Shown: positions 10,592-23,000, numbered from the stretch's first letter. The stretch: 64,000 bases of DNA from Henckelia pumila (GCF_033568475.1 NC_133122.1:140127402-140191401), one strand, 5' to 3'. The notes: a model not told the origin generated them from the sequence alone. Translations and numbers: made by a program.

Positions 10592-12442
10592 TGAAAGAGT
10601 GGGTGCCCGGTTAGCCAACTTGTGGATAAGGGCTTTTATGACTCTATGTAAAACAATCTTTTGTTTAATATAATTTACACTTTTATAATGACATTGACTT
10701 TATCTTTCTTCATATTGTTATATTATGATATACTATTGTTGTTTTGATAAAGACCTTGAATATACTATAGTGTATGTAAGATGTGGTAGCACATGGGGAT
10801 GGCTATCATGAAACACATATTATAGTCACTGTATATTCTAAACTGTTCCTAGTCAATTGAGCCGTCCGCAAATAAGGATAAGGATCGCTCGAGATTGACA
10901 CTAGCATTTGCGATGCCGAGTACCACGTTTCATTGGTATGGAACATAGAGATGTTCAAAGCATGCAAATGGATATTCATATGATGAATGATCGAACTACC
11001 CTATTCGGACTTTCCAAGTGGTTATCACTTATCGAGTGGATAAAGTCCGCGGTTTTGGTTGTACACCATTAGTCCTTATTACTTGAAACATCATTGAGAC
11101 TCTATATGCTAGTACTGTACTTTGACTCGTTTACCGACTCTATTGGGGTCATCAGGTATCGGGATTGGGTACAGTTACGACACATATAGGAGTCGATGCT
11201 TTTTTGTCAAGGATTCACCACATACTTGCGAGTGTGGATATCCTATGCAATCTGAGGATATATTAGTGTGACGAATCTCTGGCCAGAGTACATGATGTGT
11301 TTTAGGTTAATGGGTTTTCCTAGTAACACATGCGATGTCACTATTTGATCTCCAAGATGTTATGCATAGTTATCAAATCTCAAACGACTCTCGATGCACC
11401 AATGGTTGTTGATTCGATCGGGATATATGGATGAAGGGACCGTACTGTACGCTAACCAAAATCTACTGGTTCTTGCAGGCACTATCAGTAATACCTAGGG
11501 AATCATGGGGCGATGTTGCTAGGCGCTCTTACCATGATTCGATGGGTAAGTCGGAAATTGTTGTTCCGAGTCACAAGGAGTTGTGAGCCCACGGCTAGCT
11601 GTATTTCTGAACCATTGAGGGTTACACAAGTAATGGATTGCTAAAACCCCGTAGAGATAGTTAAATTTAAAGAGTTAAATTTAATGAAAGAGAAGTTGGA
11701 CTTCTTAACTAAAGGGAGTGGGATTTCCTAAAATGACATAGGGATGAGCATTTTTGGAAAAAGAAGATGCAGAAATGGTTTTTGTGCACATTGGTGAAAT
11801 CAGTTTATCAATCGGAGTCACGATGAATTTTATATTAATTTCTATAACAACAGGCTTGGCTTGTTGGGCTTAAGTTATGGATTGTGGGCTTTAAGGAGTT
11901 AGAGTCCTGATACAATTATAACTAGAAATTATCTATAAATATATGTGCAGTGTTCGAAAATTACATGCAATTCATTCATCAAATTTTCGAAAACACACAT
12001 ATTATTTTCTAAGGGTTTTTCGAAAATCCTTGTCCCTTTTCGGAGAAAATTCAGTCTTGTGATTTTTGTGAAAAATTACAATTCTGAATTAACAGATCAT
12101 ATCTGTTTATTCACTACGCAAACTTCTGATTGATTTCTAGTGCATTCAATCAGAGGGTTTCTGTTTTTCATTCGTGGACCTAATTCCAGAGAAAGATCGT
12201 GACGCCATCAGTTCCCGGGATTTACAAGAAGAGCAGATTAAATTCTGTTGGAGTCCACAATCAAGCCTTTGCTTGACAAGGTAAAATATTTAATTGTGAT
12301 TATTTATTTTACTTGAACAAATTTAATCGTAAAAGGTTTTGATACTCAGATATGGAATCGTTCCATATTAGAAAAATAAAATTTTTAAACTTCCGCGGCA
12401 CCGGGTATCAATTCTAATTGATCTGAACACAGTTTTCCAACA
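10592..12442 (+). repeat. Copia-1 3' LTR
   Basis: It runs from TGAAAGAGTG to CCAACA and pairs with 1801-3685. A deletion near 11759 removes the 'ttcggattcag' region. The TSD AGTAC follows at 12443-12447. Confidence 0.92.
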
Positions 12443-12447
12443 AGTAC

Positions 12448-13160
12448 TGACCGAGATAGCCGGCATGATATATTTGCATGTATGTTGCATGAGTATGTGC
12501 TATATGTTTTACTATGTTTTAGCTTGTTTTTCTGCCTTAGCACATGCATGATTTTACGTGTGACTGCGTCTGGAGAGATTTGAGTCATTGACAGTCTCCA
12601 TAGGGAACAGTGATCTCATGTTGGACTCGAGTCAGGTATGACAGTTTCCATATGGGACTTGTATCTTGTTTTGGATTCGGGCCAGGATGGGGTTGGCTCA
12701 GCCCTAATATAGAAACATATGAGTACCCCGCGGAGTCGCTCTCTAGCCGATACTGTATATTTCTGGCGCCATGAGCAAGTGTTTTACCTGGGATTTTAAA
12801 TCATCTGTGTGCGCATATTTGTACATATATCATTGCTTAAGTATTGAGCGTTATCGCTCACGACCCTGTGTTTGGGTATTGTGGTGTACCTTATGGCGGG
12901 GCTGGTTTGAGGCTGGACAGTCCAGGCGGCGCTCAGCAGGATTGAGGATCCGAAAGTGTGAGGTTTTAGAGGGTAGGGATTTGTTTACCCCAAAACTTTG
13001 ATTTGGTTGTATAATGGTATTTATACACTTTTGTTATCGTCGGTTGTATTCTGCCGATTGGATTTGTTGTATTTTTAATTATCCGCTACTTACGCTTTAA
13101 GTTTTATTGCATGTGCTATTTAACTCTGATTAGATAGTGGATCCGGGTTGGGTCACTACA
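12448..13160 (+). repeat. Gypsy-1a 3' LTR, second half
   Basis: This continues 1086-1800 after Copia-1. It ends in GGGTTGGGTCACTACA at 13160, the right terminus expected for an LTR beginning TGTAGTGACCC. The next bases are copia RNase H sequence (Copia-4), which is the insertion target of this gypsy element. Confidence 0.78.
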
Positions 13161-13606
13161 CAGAATTTACTGGAAATTTGGACACAAGAAAGTCTTTAAC
13201 TGGATTTGTATTTACATTATTTGGAACAGCAGTCACGTGGAAAGCTACCTTGCAACCTGTAGTGGCACTTTCTACAACAGAAGCTGAGTTCATTGCCGCT
13301 ACAGAGGTTATTAAAGAATCTATCTGGTTAAGGGGATTAGTCACAGAGCTTGGTTTTGAACAAGAGCCGGTTGAAGTTTTATGTGATAATCAAAGCGCTA
13401 TACATCTAGCCAAACACCAAGTATTTCATGAACGTTCAAAACACATTGATATCAAACTTCATTTTGTAAGGGATATCATAGCTAAAGGTGAAGTTGTGTT
13501 GAAGAAGATTGCCACAGAGGAGAATCCAGCAGATGCCTTAACCAAGCCACTACCACTTGTCAAGTGTAAGAGATGTCTTAACTTGATAAGTATGAGTGAA
13601 GGATAG
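13161..13606 (+). pseudogene. pol: Copia-4: RNase H end of a Ty1/copia pol
   Basis: This is the last 145 or so residues of a copia polyprotein with no start, cut on the left by the Gypsy-1a LTR. Signatures are STSG-like DTRKSLTGFVFTLFG, ALSTTEAEFIA, CDNQSAIHLAK, HERSKHIDIKLHFVRD and ALTKPLP. The reading frame is open to TAG at 13604-13606. It belongs to a different family from Copia-1, 2 and 3. The upstream part of the element would lie left of the window, beyond Gypsy-1a. Confidence 0.88.
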
Positions 13607-13650
13607 AAGAAAGTAGGAACTAACGATCACTCAGACAAGTTGAAGACAAG

Positions 13651-13658
13651 GTGGAGAT
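13651..13658 (+). other. Copia-4 polypurine tract
   Basis: GTGGAGAT precedes the LTR start TGTGAAAAGTG at 13659, about 45 bases after the RNase H stop codon. Confidence 0.6.
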
Positions 13659-14304
13659 TGTGAAAAGTGTGTCTTCAACTTAGTGGATTAAGTCCATCAT
13701 CTATATCTTATTTGGGATCAAAGATATGGACTGGCCATCTACTGTTTTTGGGCCTAAATAAGGGATCCCGATAGCTAACAAACTCAAACGGAATTCGATA
13801 GACTGGAAGTTAGTTAGTTATAAAACGGGACCTATGAGATCGAAGGAGGGCAACACACTAAAAGGAAATTCAGAAGACACACAAGGAAATACAAGCTCGA
13901 ATACACTTGCTCGTGTGAATCAAGATACAGAAACAACAATATAAGAAAGAGTTATAGAGGAAGAACATCAAGGCAATACTGGGAATATGGAGATAGGATA
14001 TTCAATGAATGTATCGCATTTGATTTGGTTCGAAACTCTGTAATCTTTTGAATTATTGTGGTATGTCTATAAAGTTGTTTGGGTGTTTCGTCCGTGGATG
14101 TAGGTCACTTTGGCCGAACCAAGTATATCGATCTTTGTTGATTGTTCTTGATTGATGTGTGTTATATAAATTTCTTGTTTGATCTTGCATTGGTGTGGAA
14201 TCAATTTATGCAAGAGCGGTGATTGAATCTGCATTGGAGGGATTCTTGTATTCTCGTTATCTAGGTGATTTGTTGGTGAATAGTTGATTCCATTGTTAAC
14301 AACA
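13659..14304 (+). repeat. Copia-4 3' LTR (right end approximate)
   Basis: The LTR begins TGTGAAAAGTGTG directly after the polypurine tract. TATAAAACGG at about 13819 looks like its TATA box. I place its end at TTAACAACA near 14304. No second copy is present to fix the boundary, so the border with the next element is uncertain by tens of bases. Confidence 0.55.
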
Positions 14305-14780
14305 CTATTATTCTTATTGCTTGCATTCGTTCATACAAGGTATGTCCGACCTTCATGCAAGGTTTTGTCGCTTGGTCACAATGTGTGGCATCTATAAATA
14401 GTGTTTCCCGGTTGCAGTCAAACACACAATTCTGCATGAAATACAACACCTATGTTTTCCTCACTTATAGTTTTTGTCCATATTTTTGTCCGCTGCTTTC
14501 AGGAGATTGTTGTGCAGATATCTCGTGTTGTCATTGTATCTTATAGACGATTGTCGCTACCGCTAAAGCACTTTTTACGGGGCAATTTCGTCTTGTGAAT
14601 AGAAAGATCCTTTCGTCTCGACTTACTTATTGTTGTAGTGTTAATGTGTTCCAGAATCCGAGATACACTCGTCACAATCGCAAGAAGAAATTTTTGTTTT
14701 TTCTATTTCTAATTCTGAACATGTCTACTGTTTCCATTCACACCGCTCGATATTTCCCCCGCTCACAGTGAGAAGTCGTT
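14305..14780 (+). repeat. Probable remainder of the Copia-3 5' LTR plus leader
   Basis: This non-coding stretch lies upstream of the Copia-3 gag. CTATAAATAG at about 14391 looks like an LTR TATA box. The start of this LTR (TGTTGGAAATTTG, present at 32764) is missing, so the 5' LTR is truncated. I could not identify a clear primer-binding site or the LTR end. Confidence 0.4.
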
Positions 14781-16540
14781 CAAGTTTTCTGGTGCCGACT
14801 TCAAACGTTGGCAGCAGAAGATGCTGTTCTATCTGACAACACTGAGTTTTTCCAGATTCATGAAGGAGGATCCCCCTGTTTTAACCGAAGGAGATTCAGA
14901 CACCCAATGAAAGAGTGTGTTGATGCATGGAACCATAGTGATTTCCTTTGTCAAAATTACATTCTGAATGACCTTGATTACACACTTTACAGTGTCTACT
15001 GCTCTGTCAAAACATCAAAGGAACTGTGGGATTCCTTAGAAAAGAAGTACTAGACAGAAGACGCAAGCATCAAGAAATTTGTTGTTGGAAAGTTTCTGGA
15101 CTTCAAAATGATAGACTCAAAAATAGTAACGAGTCAAGTGCAAGAAATGCAAATTATTTTGCATGACTTACTGGCTGAAGGAATGGAAGTCAATGAATCT
15201 TTCCAAGTTGCATCCATCATTGAAAAGTTGCTGCCAATGTGGAATGACTTCAAGAATTACCTCAAACACAAACTCAAGGAGTTGAAACTCGAAGATACAA
15301 TCGTCAGACTTCGAATTGAGGAAGAAAACCGAAACACCTAAGCCAAAACGTACAAAAAGGTAACGGAGGCCGAGACCAAAGCCAACCTAGCAGAATCTAG
15401 CACCAGTCACAAGAGAAAGCATCCTTACCATGAAAAGAAACAAGGGAAGACCAAGAAGTTCAAGGGAGATTTCTAAAAGTGTGACAACTAAACCACATAG
15501 CCAATGATTGTCATCTCCCAAAGAGAGACAATAAAAAACAGAAACAAAAACAAGACAACGTCGTCGAGGGAAAGTATGTGCCAATAAACATTTCAGAACT
15601 TGATCTGTCCACTATTGTATTTGAAACCAACTTGGTGGATAATCCAAGATAATGGTGGATAAATAATGGCTCGAATAGCTACATATGTGCCGAAAAAGAG
15701 ATGTTCTCATCCTACACTCCTATCAGTGAAAGGAAACTGTTCATGGAAACTCTAAAACTTCCGATGTTGTTGGACTTGGAACAGTGGTGCTGAAAATAAT
15801 GTCTGGAAACGGGATAACGCTCAACAAAATGTACTGCACGTGCCAGACATTCGTAAGAACTTAGTTTCGTGTTCTCTTTTGAGTAAGAAAGACTTTAGAA
15901 TGGTCTTTGAATCAGATAAGTTTGTATTAACAAAATCTGGTGTATTCGTAGAAAAAAGATACCGAGACAGTGGTTTTTTAAAATTGAATGTAATGAATGT
16001 TATCTATCCAGAGGTGAAGAATAAAGTTATTAATTTTGCTTACTTGACTGAAAGTTCTAATATCTGGTATGAATGATTAAGACACGTTAACTTCAACATC
16101 TTGCAAAGATTTACAAATCTAAATGTAATACCTAAGTTTAAAATAAATCTACAGAACAAGTGTGAGATTTGCGTTTAAGAAAAAATGGCCAAAGCTTTAT
16201 TCCATTATATAACAAGAAGTACTACGCCACTTGAGTTAATATACACTGATGTATGTGATTTAAAACTAGTGAAAACTCGAGGTGGGAACAAATACTTTAT
16301 AACATTCATTGATGACTGCACAAGATCTTGTTATGTGTATTTATTGAAAAGCAAAGATAAAGCAATCGAAGCTTTCAAGAAATATAAGAATGATATTGAA
16401 ATTCAACGAAGTTCATAGATCAAGAGGATTCGAAGTGATCGAGGTGGAGAATATGTAGCTCCATTTGAAGAATTTTGCTCAAATTCTGGCATAGTTAATC
16501 AAACTACATCCCCATATTCACCTCAATCCAATGGCGTTGC
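14781..16540 (+). pseudogene. gag-pol: Copia-3 gag, protease region and integrase first part (decayed)
   Basis: A heavily mutated copia polyprotein. Gag starts with FSGADFKRWQQKMLFYLTT in one frame (from about 14782) and continues in another (14900-15050, then 15108-15341) with several stops. The Gag-pre-integrase part VPDIRKNLVSCSLLSKKDFRM is at 15840-16076. Integrase zinc-finger and core fragments follow ([61 protein letters not shown]). It stops at 16540, where Gypsy-1b enters between the codons for NGV and ERKN. The rest resumes at 30194. Confidence 0.85.
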
Positions 16541-18077
16541 TGTAGTGACCCAACCCGAATCACTTCTTAATCAAAGCATAAGCATGCAATTTACTTAATA
16601 GTTAAAAACAACATATACAGCGAAAACCTTTAAATAAACAGTCTTACAATCTACCAGCAGAAAAACTGGTTTTTATAATAATGATACAACCCAACCGAAA
16701 CTTAATTCTTAAAATCTCAATATAGAAACCTGGAATGATACAATCTTCCCTGCAGATCAACAACCGCTACCACCTGGTCCGTCCAACCTAAGTCCTATCC
16801 CGTGAAATGGGGTGTTCAGAACAAAACCATGGGCGTGAGCATAAAACTCCCAGTACAAAAGTATGAGTATATAGGTACTATGTATGCAATGCAAGTGAAG
16901 GTATAGGAAACTTATCCTCAATAGAACTCTGCTCAGTCAAAGATGCCATGCTATATAGCACACTAGGCCATCGCATCAGGAGGTACTCCCATACCTTAAA
17001 CCGTGGATATATCCAGGTCCAAAACTATGGTTCTCATCCACAAAATATAACGGAGTTGAGCGATCCCTCTATTGGAAGTATCAATGAAATACAGGCTCAA
17101 CGTGTAAATGCATGCAACATAATATCAGTAACATAATAAATGCACACATAAAACATGCAAACATGGAACATGCATACTCAACCGGGGTATCTCGGATAGT
17201 ACATCCGTACCTTAATCTCAGCAATAAGGCAACCTAGAAAATCCTGTTCTCTAGTCCAAGCCTAAAATCACATAGACACTATATCACTTATAATGTTCTA
17301 AAAGTCTTAACTAAGCTATTACATACTCCCTAATCTCTATAGGGATCCAAAATTATACATGTGTTCGTCGTCAGTCCGTTGATGGCGACTGACTCAAAAC
17401 TCAGGCACTGCTCCGCTACTACCCTCACAGCGTTCCGCCAATCTATGCCCTCTAGTAAGATGCCTAGATACCCCTAAAAACCTACTAGAAGAAGCTAAGA
17501 ACGAGAGAGAGAAGGTTAATGGGCGAGTCAAAAGTGAGCCTCGGCTCCCCTATATATAGACAATGATCGGAACCTTCGATCGCATGATCGGAGCTTCCCA
17601 TCTCTCCTTGCAAACCACGTGTCTTGCTTTTAGAGGCTGCCTGCCGCTTTGATCGCACGATCGGAGCTTCCGATCTCCTTGCAAACCACGTGTCTTGCTT
17701 CTAGAGGCTGCCTGCCGATAGTAGATCGGAGCTTACGATCCCACTTTAGAGCTTCCGATCTCCTTAATGTCATTGCTTACGTAATTTTCTGGACAACTGG
17801 CAAATTGGGACGTTCGGAACTTTCGATCCTACTTCGGAGCTTCCAAACTCCCCTGAGCTTCCGAACCCAAAACTATGTCACCGATCACTTCGGAGATTCT
17901 GAAATCTGTTCGGAACTTCCGATCCTCCCGAAGCTCAAAGCTCTACCGAACCATTTCTTATCATTCTGGATATATTTCCCAACTCCTTAATCCCATTTGA
18001 GGATCCCTTAATCATGTTTTAACCAATTAAACATAATTAGGAGCTTGATTAACTTAATTTGGAGATGGGTTACTATA
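16541..18077 (-). repeat. Gypsy-1b 3' LTR
   Basis: This 1537-bp LTR in reverse orientation ends TACTATA where the partner ends TACTACA. On the - strand a TATA box (TCTATATATA, 17550-17560) is directly preceded by an array of CGGAGCTTCCGA palindromes (17565-17940). A 35-base segment containing the G-box CACGTG is duplicated near 17610 and 17687. Confidence 0.88.
17565..17945 (-). repeat. Array of GATCGGAGCTTCCGATC-type palindromes upstream of the LTR TATA box
   Basis: At least eight full or decayed copies of ATCGGA-GCT-TCCGAT (arms up to 7 bp, 3-base centre) are spread over about 380 bases. The partner LTR has the same array at about 29760-30060. On the coding strand it lies immediately upstream of TCTATATATA, so an enhancer-like role is plausible. 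This is inferred from position only. Confidence 0.8.
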
Positions 18078-18090
18078 TTCTCCCCCACTT
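18078..18090 (-). other. Gypsy-1b polypurine tract
   Basis: On the - strand AAGTGGGGGAGAA directly precedes the 3' LTR. It is the same sequence as the Gypsy-1a tract at 1071-1083, which links the two families. Confidence 0.8.
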
Positions 18091-18229
18091 AAGAGATTTC
18101 GTTCTTGAAACAGGACTAGGATAACAGAACAAAATAATATTGAAACAACTTGTATCACAATACTGCAGTTTTTACAATACAACTAAACTGCTGAAATATA
18201 ATACAATCAAAACAACTCCGGATGCTCAA

Positions 18230-19575
18230 AACACATACGGCTCTCCAACTCTCAAGTTTCTTCCTCAGTGCCTCGATGCTGCCACTATACAATGACTAGA
18301 GGAATGCACTTATTCCAAAGCACCTTGTCTTTCCTGTCAAGGATTCTGAGTGATCTCTTCACGTAGGACAAATCAGGGTCTAGCTGAACGTCTGTTTGTT
18401 GCATAATGTGCAACTCATACGCAACATACTGACGAAGTAGCGACACTTGGAACACGTTATGAATTTTGAAAAGATACGATGGTAACGCTAGACTATAAGC
18501 CACACCGTCAGCCTTTTCCAAGATCTCGAGCGGACCAATGAACCTGGGTGCTAACTTACCCTTCAAACCAAATCTTATTTCCTTCCGAAAAGTCAATACT
18601 CATAAGAAAACATACTCTCCGGTTTCAAAATTCAGTGGCCTGTGATTGGTATTGGCGTAACTTTTCTGCCTATCCTGTGATGTCTTGATTCTCTTCTTGA
18701 TCAACTCTACCTTGTCCACAATCTACTAGATCAATTCTGGTCCTTCGACCTATCGTTCTCCTACCTCATCCCAAAACAAGGGTGTATGACAACGTCGACC
18801 ATAAAGAGCCTCGAATGGTGTCATGTCAATGCTACGATGATAACTATTGTTGTAGGCGAACTCTATCAACGGAAAGTGATCCTACCAGGATAATCCAAAG
18901 TCCATTATTGAAGTTCTCAACATATCTTCCAATGTTCGAATAGTCCTCTCAGACTGACTGTATGTCTCTAGGTGATAAGCAGTACTCAAACTCAGAGTAG
19001 TACCCCAAAGCTCGCAGAAAACTACCTAAAAACCGTGAGGTAAATCTTGGATCTCTATCACTGACTATGCTCAAGGAACTCCATGCAATCACACTATCTT
19101 CTAGATGTATAACCTTGCAATGCAATCAAAAGTGAACTCGCGGTTATACGGAAGAAAATGCTCAGACTTGGACAAACTATCCACCACGACCCAAATAGCA
19201 TCACACTGTCTGGAGGTCATTGGAAAGTGGGTGAAAAAATTCATCGTCACATGCTCCCACTTCCATTCCGAAATTTCTAAACTCTGCATCAGACCACCTG
19301 GTCGTCGATGCTCTACCTTGACCTGCTTATAAACAAGACAACGAGAGACAAACTGATACACACTATGCTTCATACCTTTCCACCATAATCTTGTACGTAG
19401 ATCCTTATACATCTTGGCACTACCTGGGTGCACGGTGAATCTACTACGATGTGCCTGAGATAGAACTTTGTCTTGCAGGGCTGAGTCATCAGGTACCACG
19501 ACTCTACCAAAAAAAACACAACAATCCGTCTGTCTAAAAGTGAAAATCGGACGTGTTGTCTCCCTGAGCAAGTCT
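18230..19575 (-). pseudogene. pol: Gypsy-1b integrase with C-terminal GPY/F and chromodomain-like region (decayed)
   Basis: Fragments in several frames. The zinc finger (HRSRFTVHPGSAKMYKDL ... CLVYKQVK, with one Cys of the CXXC pair changed to Tyr) and the start of the catalytic core (EWKWEHVTMNFF, CDAIWVVVDSLSKS) are at 19101-19571. Between 18600 and 19100 the core survives only as broken pieces. The GPY/F-type module (GKLAPRFIGPLEILEKADGVAYSLALP, then HNVFQVSLLRQY) is at 18285-18596. A degraded chromodomain tail (HRGTEEET on the - strand) follows near 18260. This C-terminal set is typical of plant chromoviruses. Confidence 0.85.
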
Positions 19576-19599
19576 TGCTAATTTTTGCTTCTTCGAATC

Positions 19600-21600
19600 A
19601 GAAAACTACACTTCTCAGATACGAATAAACAAGGATGGCTCAGTTAGCACTGAGAAAACTCGGATTCCCTGTTGTCCTTTCTTATGCAAAAACATAAACT
19701 CTGAAGAACAACATTCTCGAATGGTACTAGACCTTGCACTAATACTGAGAGCAGTGATACTTACTTTTTGGCTAAGTGTGTTCGCCACGGGGTTCGAAGT
19801 ACCTAGATGGTACTTAATCTTGCAATCATAATCTTTTAGAAGATCTAACCATCGACGTTGTCGCTTGTTCAGCTCTTGGTGATTAAACAAGTACTTCAAA
19901 CTCTTATGGTCCGAAAATATCTCGAACCTCTCGCCATACAGATAATGACACCAAATCTTTAGTGCAAACACGATTGCTGCAAGCTCTAAATCGTGTACTG
20001 GGTAATTCCCTTCGTGGGTCTTCAATTGTCTAGAAGCATAGAAAATTACATGTCCATTCCGTGTCAATACACAGCCCAACCCTTGAAGAGATGCATCTGT
20101 AAAAACCACATAGCCCCCGAGTCCAGATGGTAATCCAAGAACAGGTGCCGTAGTCAATCGGCCTTTCAACTCATCAAAGAACTGCTCGCACTCGCTTGAC
20201 CAAATAAAAGGAATATCTTTTCTTGTCAGCTGTGTCAATGGTCTAGAAATTCGCGAGAAATTCTTGATAAATCGCCGATAATATCTTGTCAAATCCAAAA
20301 ATCTACGAATCTCTAAAGCTGTAGTCGGACTTGACCAATTCAAAATAACTTCAGTCTTACTTGGGTCAACTAATACTCATTTTCGAGAGATAAAATGACC
20401 AATAAATACCACTCTGTCAATCCAAAACTCACACTTGCTAAACTTGGCATATAACTGCTTCTCACGGAGAATCTGCAGTACAAGTCTCAAGTGTTGCGCA
20501 TGTTCATCAACACTGCGCGAGTAGACCAAAATGTCATCAATAAAGACCTTGACAAACTTGTCTAGGTAATCGCAGAATAGTCTTTTCATCAAATCCATGA
20601 ACACCGCAGGCGCATTTGTCAACCCAAAAGGCATCACTATAAACTCATAGTGACCATAACGGGTACGAAACGCTGTCTTTGAGATATCCACATCTTAAAC
20701 ACACAACTGATGATACTCTGACTGCAAGTCAATCTTAGAGTACACAGATGTACCCTGGAGTTGATTGAACAAATCATCAATACGTGGAAAATGATACTTG
20801 TTCTTAGCCGTCGCGCGGTTCAACTGTCTGTAATAGATACAGAGACGCATAGAACCATATTTCTTTTTAACAAAAAGAACTGGCGATCCCCAAGGTGAAA
20901 TGCTCGGTCGAATATATCCCTTATCCAACAAATCCTGCAACTATTGTTGCAACTCTCTCATCTCTGCTGGTGCTAGAAGATAAGGAGCACGAGAAATTGG
21001 TGATGTCCCTGGCACAAGTTCAATCCCGAACTCGATCTCTCTGACCGGAGGATATCCTGGTATATCATCTGGAAATACATCTGGGTACTCACAAACTACT
21101 GGTAACTCTTCTACAGACCTGCTACCTACGGATGTATCAACCACATGGATAAAGTAGCCTTTCCCACCCGCCTCTAAGTCCTCACAAGCCCTCAAAGCTG
21201 AAACCAGAGGCATAAGAGGTCGCGCTCCCTCACCATATAAAAACCAACTATCGCCCTCAACCGGATGAAAATGAACAATCTTCTGATAAAAATCCACCGT
21301 AGCTCTATAAGAGGTCAAAATATCAACACCCAAAATACAGTCAAAATCTTCCATCGCTAGAATCATAAGGTTTGCTAACAACTCAGAGCCCTCAAACTCT
21401 AAAGTACATCGCAAGACTAAACGTTTGGCCAAAGCTGAATGATCAGTCGGGGTAGACACAGATAAAACTACGTCTAGAGGTATGTACGACAATCTAGAGA
21501 GCTTAGCAAATCTTGCTGAAACAAACGTATACGATGCACCAGTATCTATAAGAACAAAAGCAGGAATTCCGCACAATTTAAAAGTACCTGCAATAACTTC
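19600..21600 (-). pseudogene. pol: Gypsy-1b protease, reverse transcriptase and RNase H (decayed)
   Basis: Reading 21576 to 19615 on the - strand. Protease has [14 protein letters not shown]. The linker ends VCEYPDVFPDDIPGYPP. RT has [21 protein letters not shown], a mutated CIYYRQLN (normally CIDYRQLN), [12 protein letters not shown] and the catalytic FIDDILVYS. RNase H has [26 protein letters not shown] and [11 protein letters not shown]. In-frame stops at about 20941, 20695 and 20377 and a frame change near 19600 separate the pieces. CIDYRQLN to CIYYRQLN alters a conserved aspartate region of RT. Confidence 0.88.
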
Positions 21601-21609
21601 CTCATTATC

Positions 21610-22625
21610 TTTCTGAACCTGATCATGGCTCAGGGCATAGACTTGGCCTGGAATACGCGGCCTCTGGTTGGTGCTTCCAACCGACTGTCCTGATCTCCTC
21701 TACGGGACTGATAACTGTGAACCGGAACCAGATGTTGATCCGCCAACATTTTGCGGGCAATCCCTCTTCATGTGCCCCATCTGGCCACAACGGAAATAGG
21801 CGCCACTGGATACACGACATCTGTCTATAGGATGATGTCCTCCACACTTCTCACACTGACCCTTATTCTTTCCAAAACTGTACACACATTTACCGGATCC
21901 TGAAACTGACCCAGATCTTAAAGAAGGTGTACCTGACTTATTGAAAGTTTGGCTTCGTGGGCCCAAATAATTTTTTGGTCGAAAATAAGAAGAAAAGTTT
22001 CGGTTTCTCTTGAGGGTATTCTCCGCTTGGCAACAACGGTTCACCAATACTTCATGCGATGTCGGATCGTCGTTGATAGACACTAGAGAATAAATATCAG
22101 GATTGAGACCTTGCAGAAACAGATCATACTTGGCTTTCGAGCTGCTGGCAACATACGGGCAGTAAGGCAAAAGCTCAAAGAACTTCAACTGGTACTCGTC
22201 AATTTACATGCTGCCTTATTTCAGATTCATCAGTTCATTCGTCTTCGCCTGGCGTAGAGCTGCAGAAAAGTAAAATTTTTGAAATGTTGTAAGAAATTCT
22301 TCCCAAGTAGCTGAGCCTCACGCTGTTATGATCGGTGTGGAAGTAGACCTCCACAACTTACAAGCATTCCCATGAAGAAGGAATTTAACAGCCTGCATTA
22401 ATTTTCTGCTCATCAGTGCAATGATACACCTCGAAGTAAGTTTCCATTTCTTCCATCCAGTTCTCAGCCACATCCGGACTCTCGCCTCCCTCTAATGGAT
22501 TTGGAGTAATCTGCACGAATCTGCGCAAACCAAACTTGTCTCTATCATCCCTGGGGCGATGATGCCTCTGACGTGGTTCCCTGACCTCGTCATCTCCCCC
22601 CATCGACAACCGATGCTCCCATGAC
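21610..22625 (-). pseudogene. gag: Gypsy-1b gag (decayed)
   Basis: The capsid N-terminus (MSMGGDDEVREPRQRHH, then FVQITPNPLEGGESPDVAENWMEEMETYF) is at 22385-22609. The rest of capsid and nucleocapsid is at 21700-22188 (AKYDLFLQGLNPDIYSLV, then CEKCGGHHPIDRC). The last zinc knuckle reads YFRCGQMGHMKRDC, so the first Cys of CX2CX4HX4C is now Tyr (a single G-to-A change). The segment 22190-22385 carries an in-frame stop and frame changes. Confidence 0.83.
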
Positions 22626-22709
22626 TTTCATCATCTTGACCAGACATTTAGCAAGAGTACAAAAAATAAGCCTCAATACTGTATCCCTATGTCCCAAATT
22701 CAATGCATG

Positions 22710-22721
22710 CTCTGATACCAA
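22710..22721 (-). other. Gypsy-1b primer-binding site, tRNA-iMet type
   Basis: On the - strand TGGTATCAGAGC lies five bases inside the 5' LTR boundary at 22727. It is a perfect 12-base match to the plant tRNA-iMet 3' end. Confidence 0.92.
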
Positions 22722-22726
22722 TAAAT

Positions 22727-23000
22727 GTAGTGACCCAACTCGGATCACTTTTTAATCAAAGCTTAAACATGCAATTTATTTAATAATTAAAAACAACATA
22801 TACAACGAAAACCTTTAAATAAAAAGTCTTACAATCTACCGGCAAAACAACTGGTTTCTATAATAATGATACAACCCAATCAAAACTTAATTTTTAAAAT
22901 CTCAATACATAAACCTGGAACGATACAATCTTCCTTGCAGATCAACAACCGCTACCACCCGATCTGTCCAACCTAAGTCCTACCCCGTGGAATGGGGTGT
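22727..23000 (-). repeat. Gypsy-1b 5' LTR, inner piece
   Basis: This matches 16541-16815 of the other LTR base by base with about 10 percent differences. It breaks at GGGGTGT, where the Athila-like element enters. It continues at 29009. Confidence 0.9.

Larger units (their letters stand above)
1801..12442 (+). mobile_element. Copia-1: complete Ty1/copia element inserted in the Gypsy-1a LTR
   Basis: The element is bounded by the TSD AGTAC (1796-1800 and 12443-12447) and by LTRs starting TGAAAGAGTGG and ending TTTTCCAACA. Order: 5' LTR, tRNA-iMet primer site, about 1.6 kb leader, damaged gag, pol split by a solo LTR, polypurine tract, 3' LTR. Domain order protease-integrase-RT-RNase H is that of Ty1/copia. 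LTR length and protein style suggest an Angela/Tork-like lineage, but the lineage call is tentative. It cannot be autonomous. Confidence 0.93.

Noticed and set aside
22710..22721. tRNA-like matches (here and at 3687, 45634, 51322) as possible tRNA genes.
   Set aside because: Only the last 12-14 bases of the tRNA are matched, exactly at LTR borders, so they are primer-binding sites.
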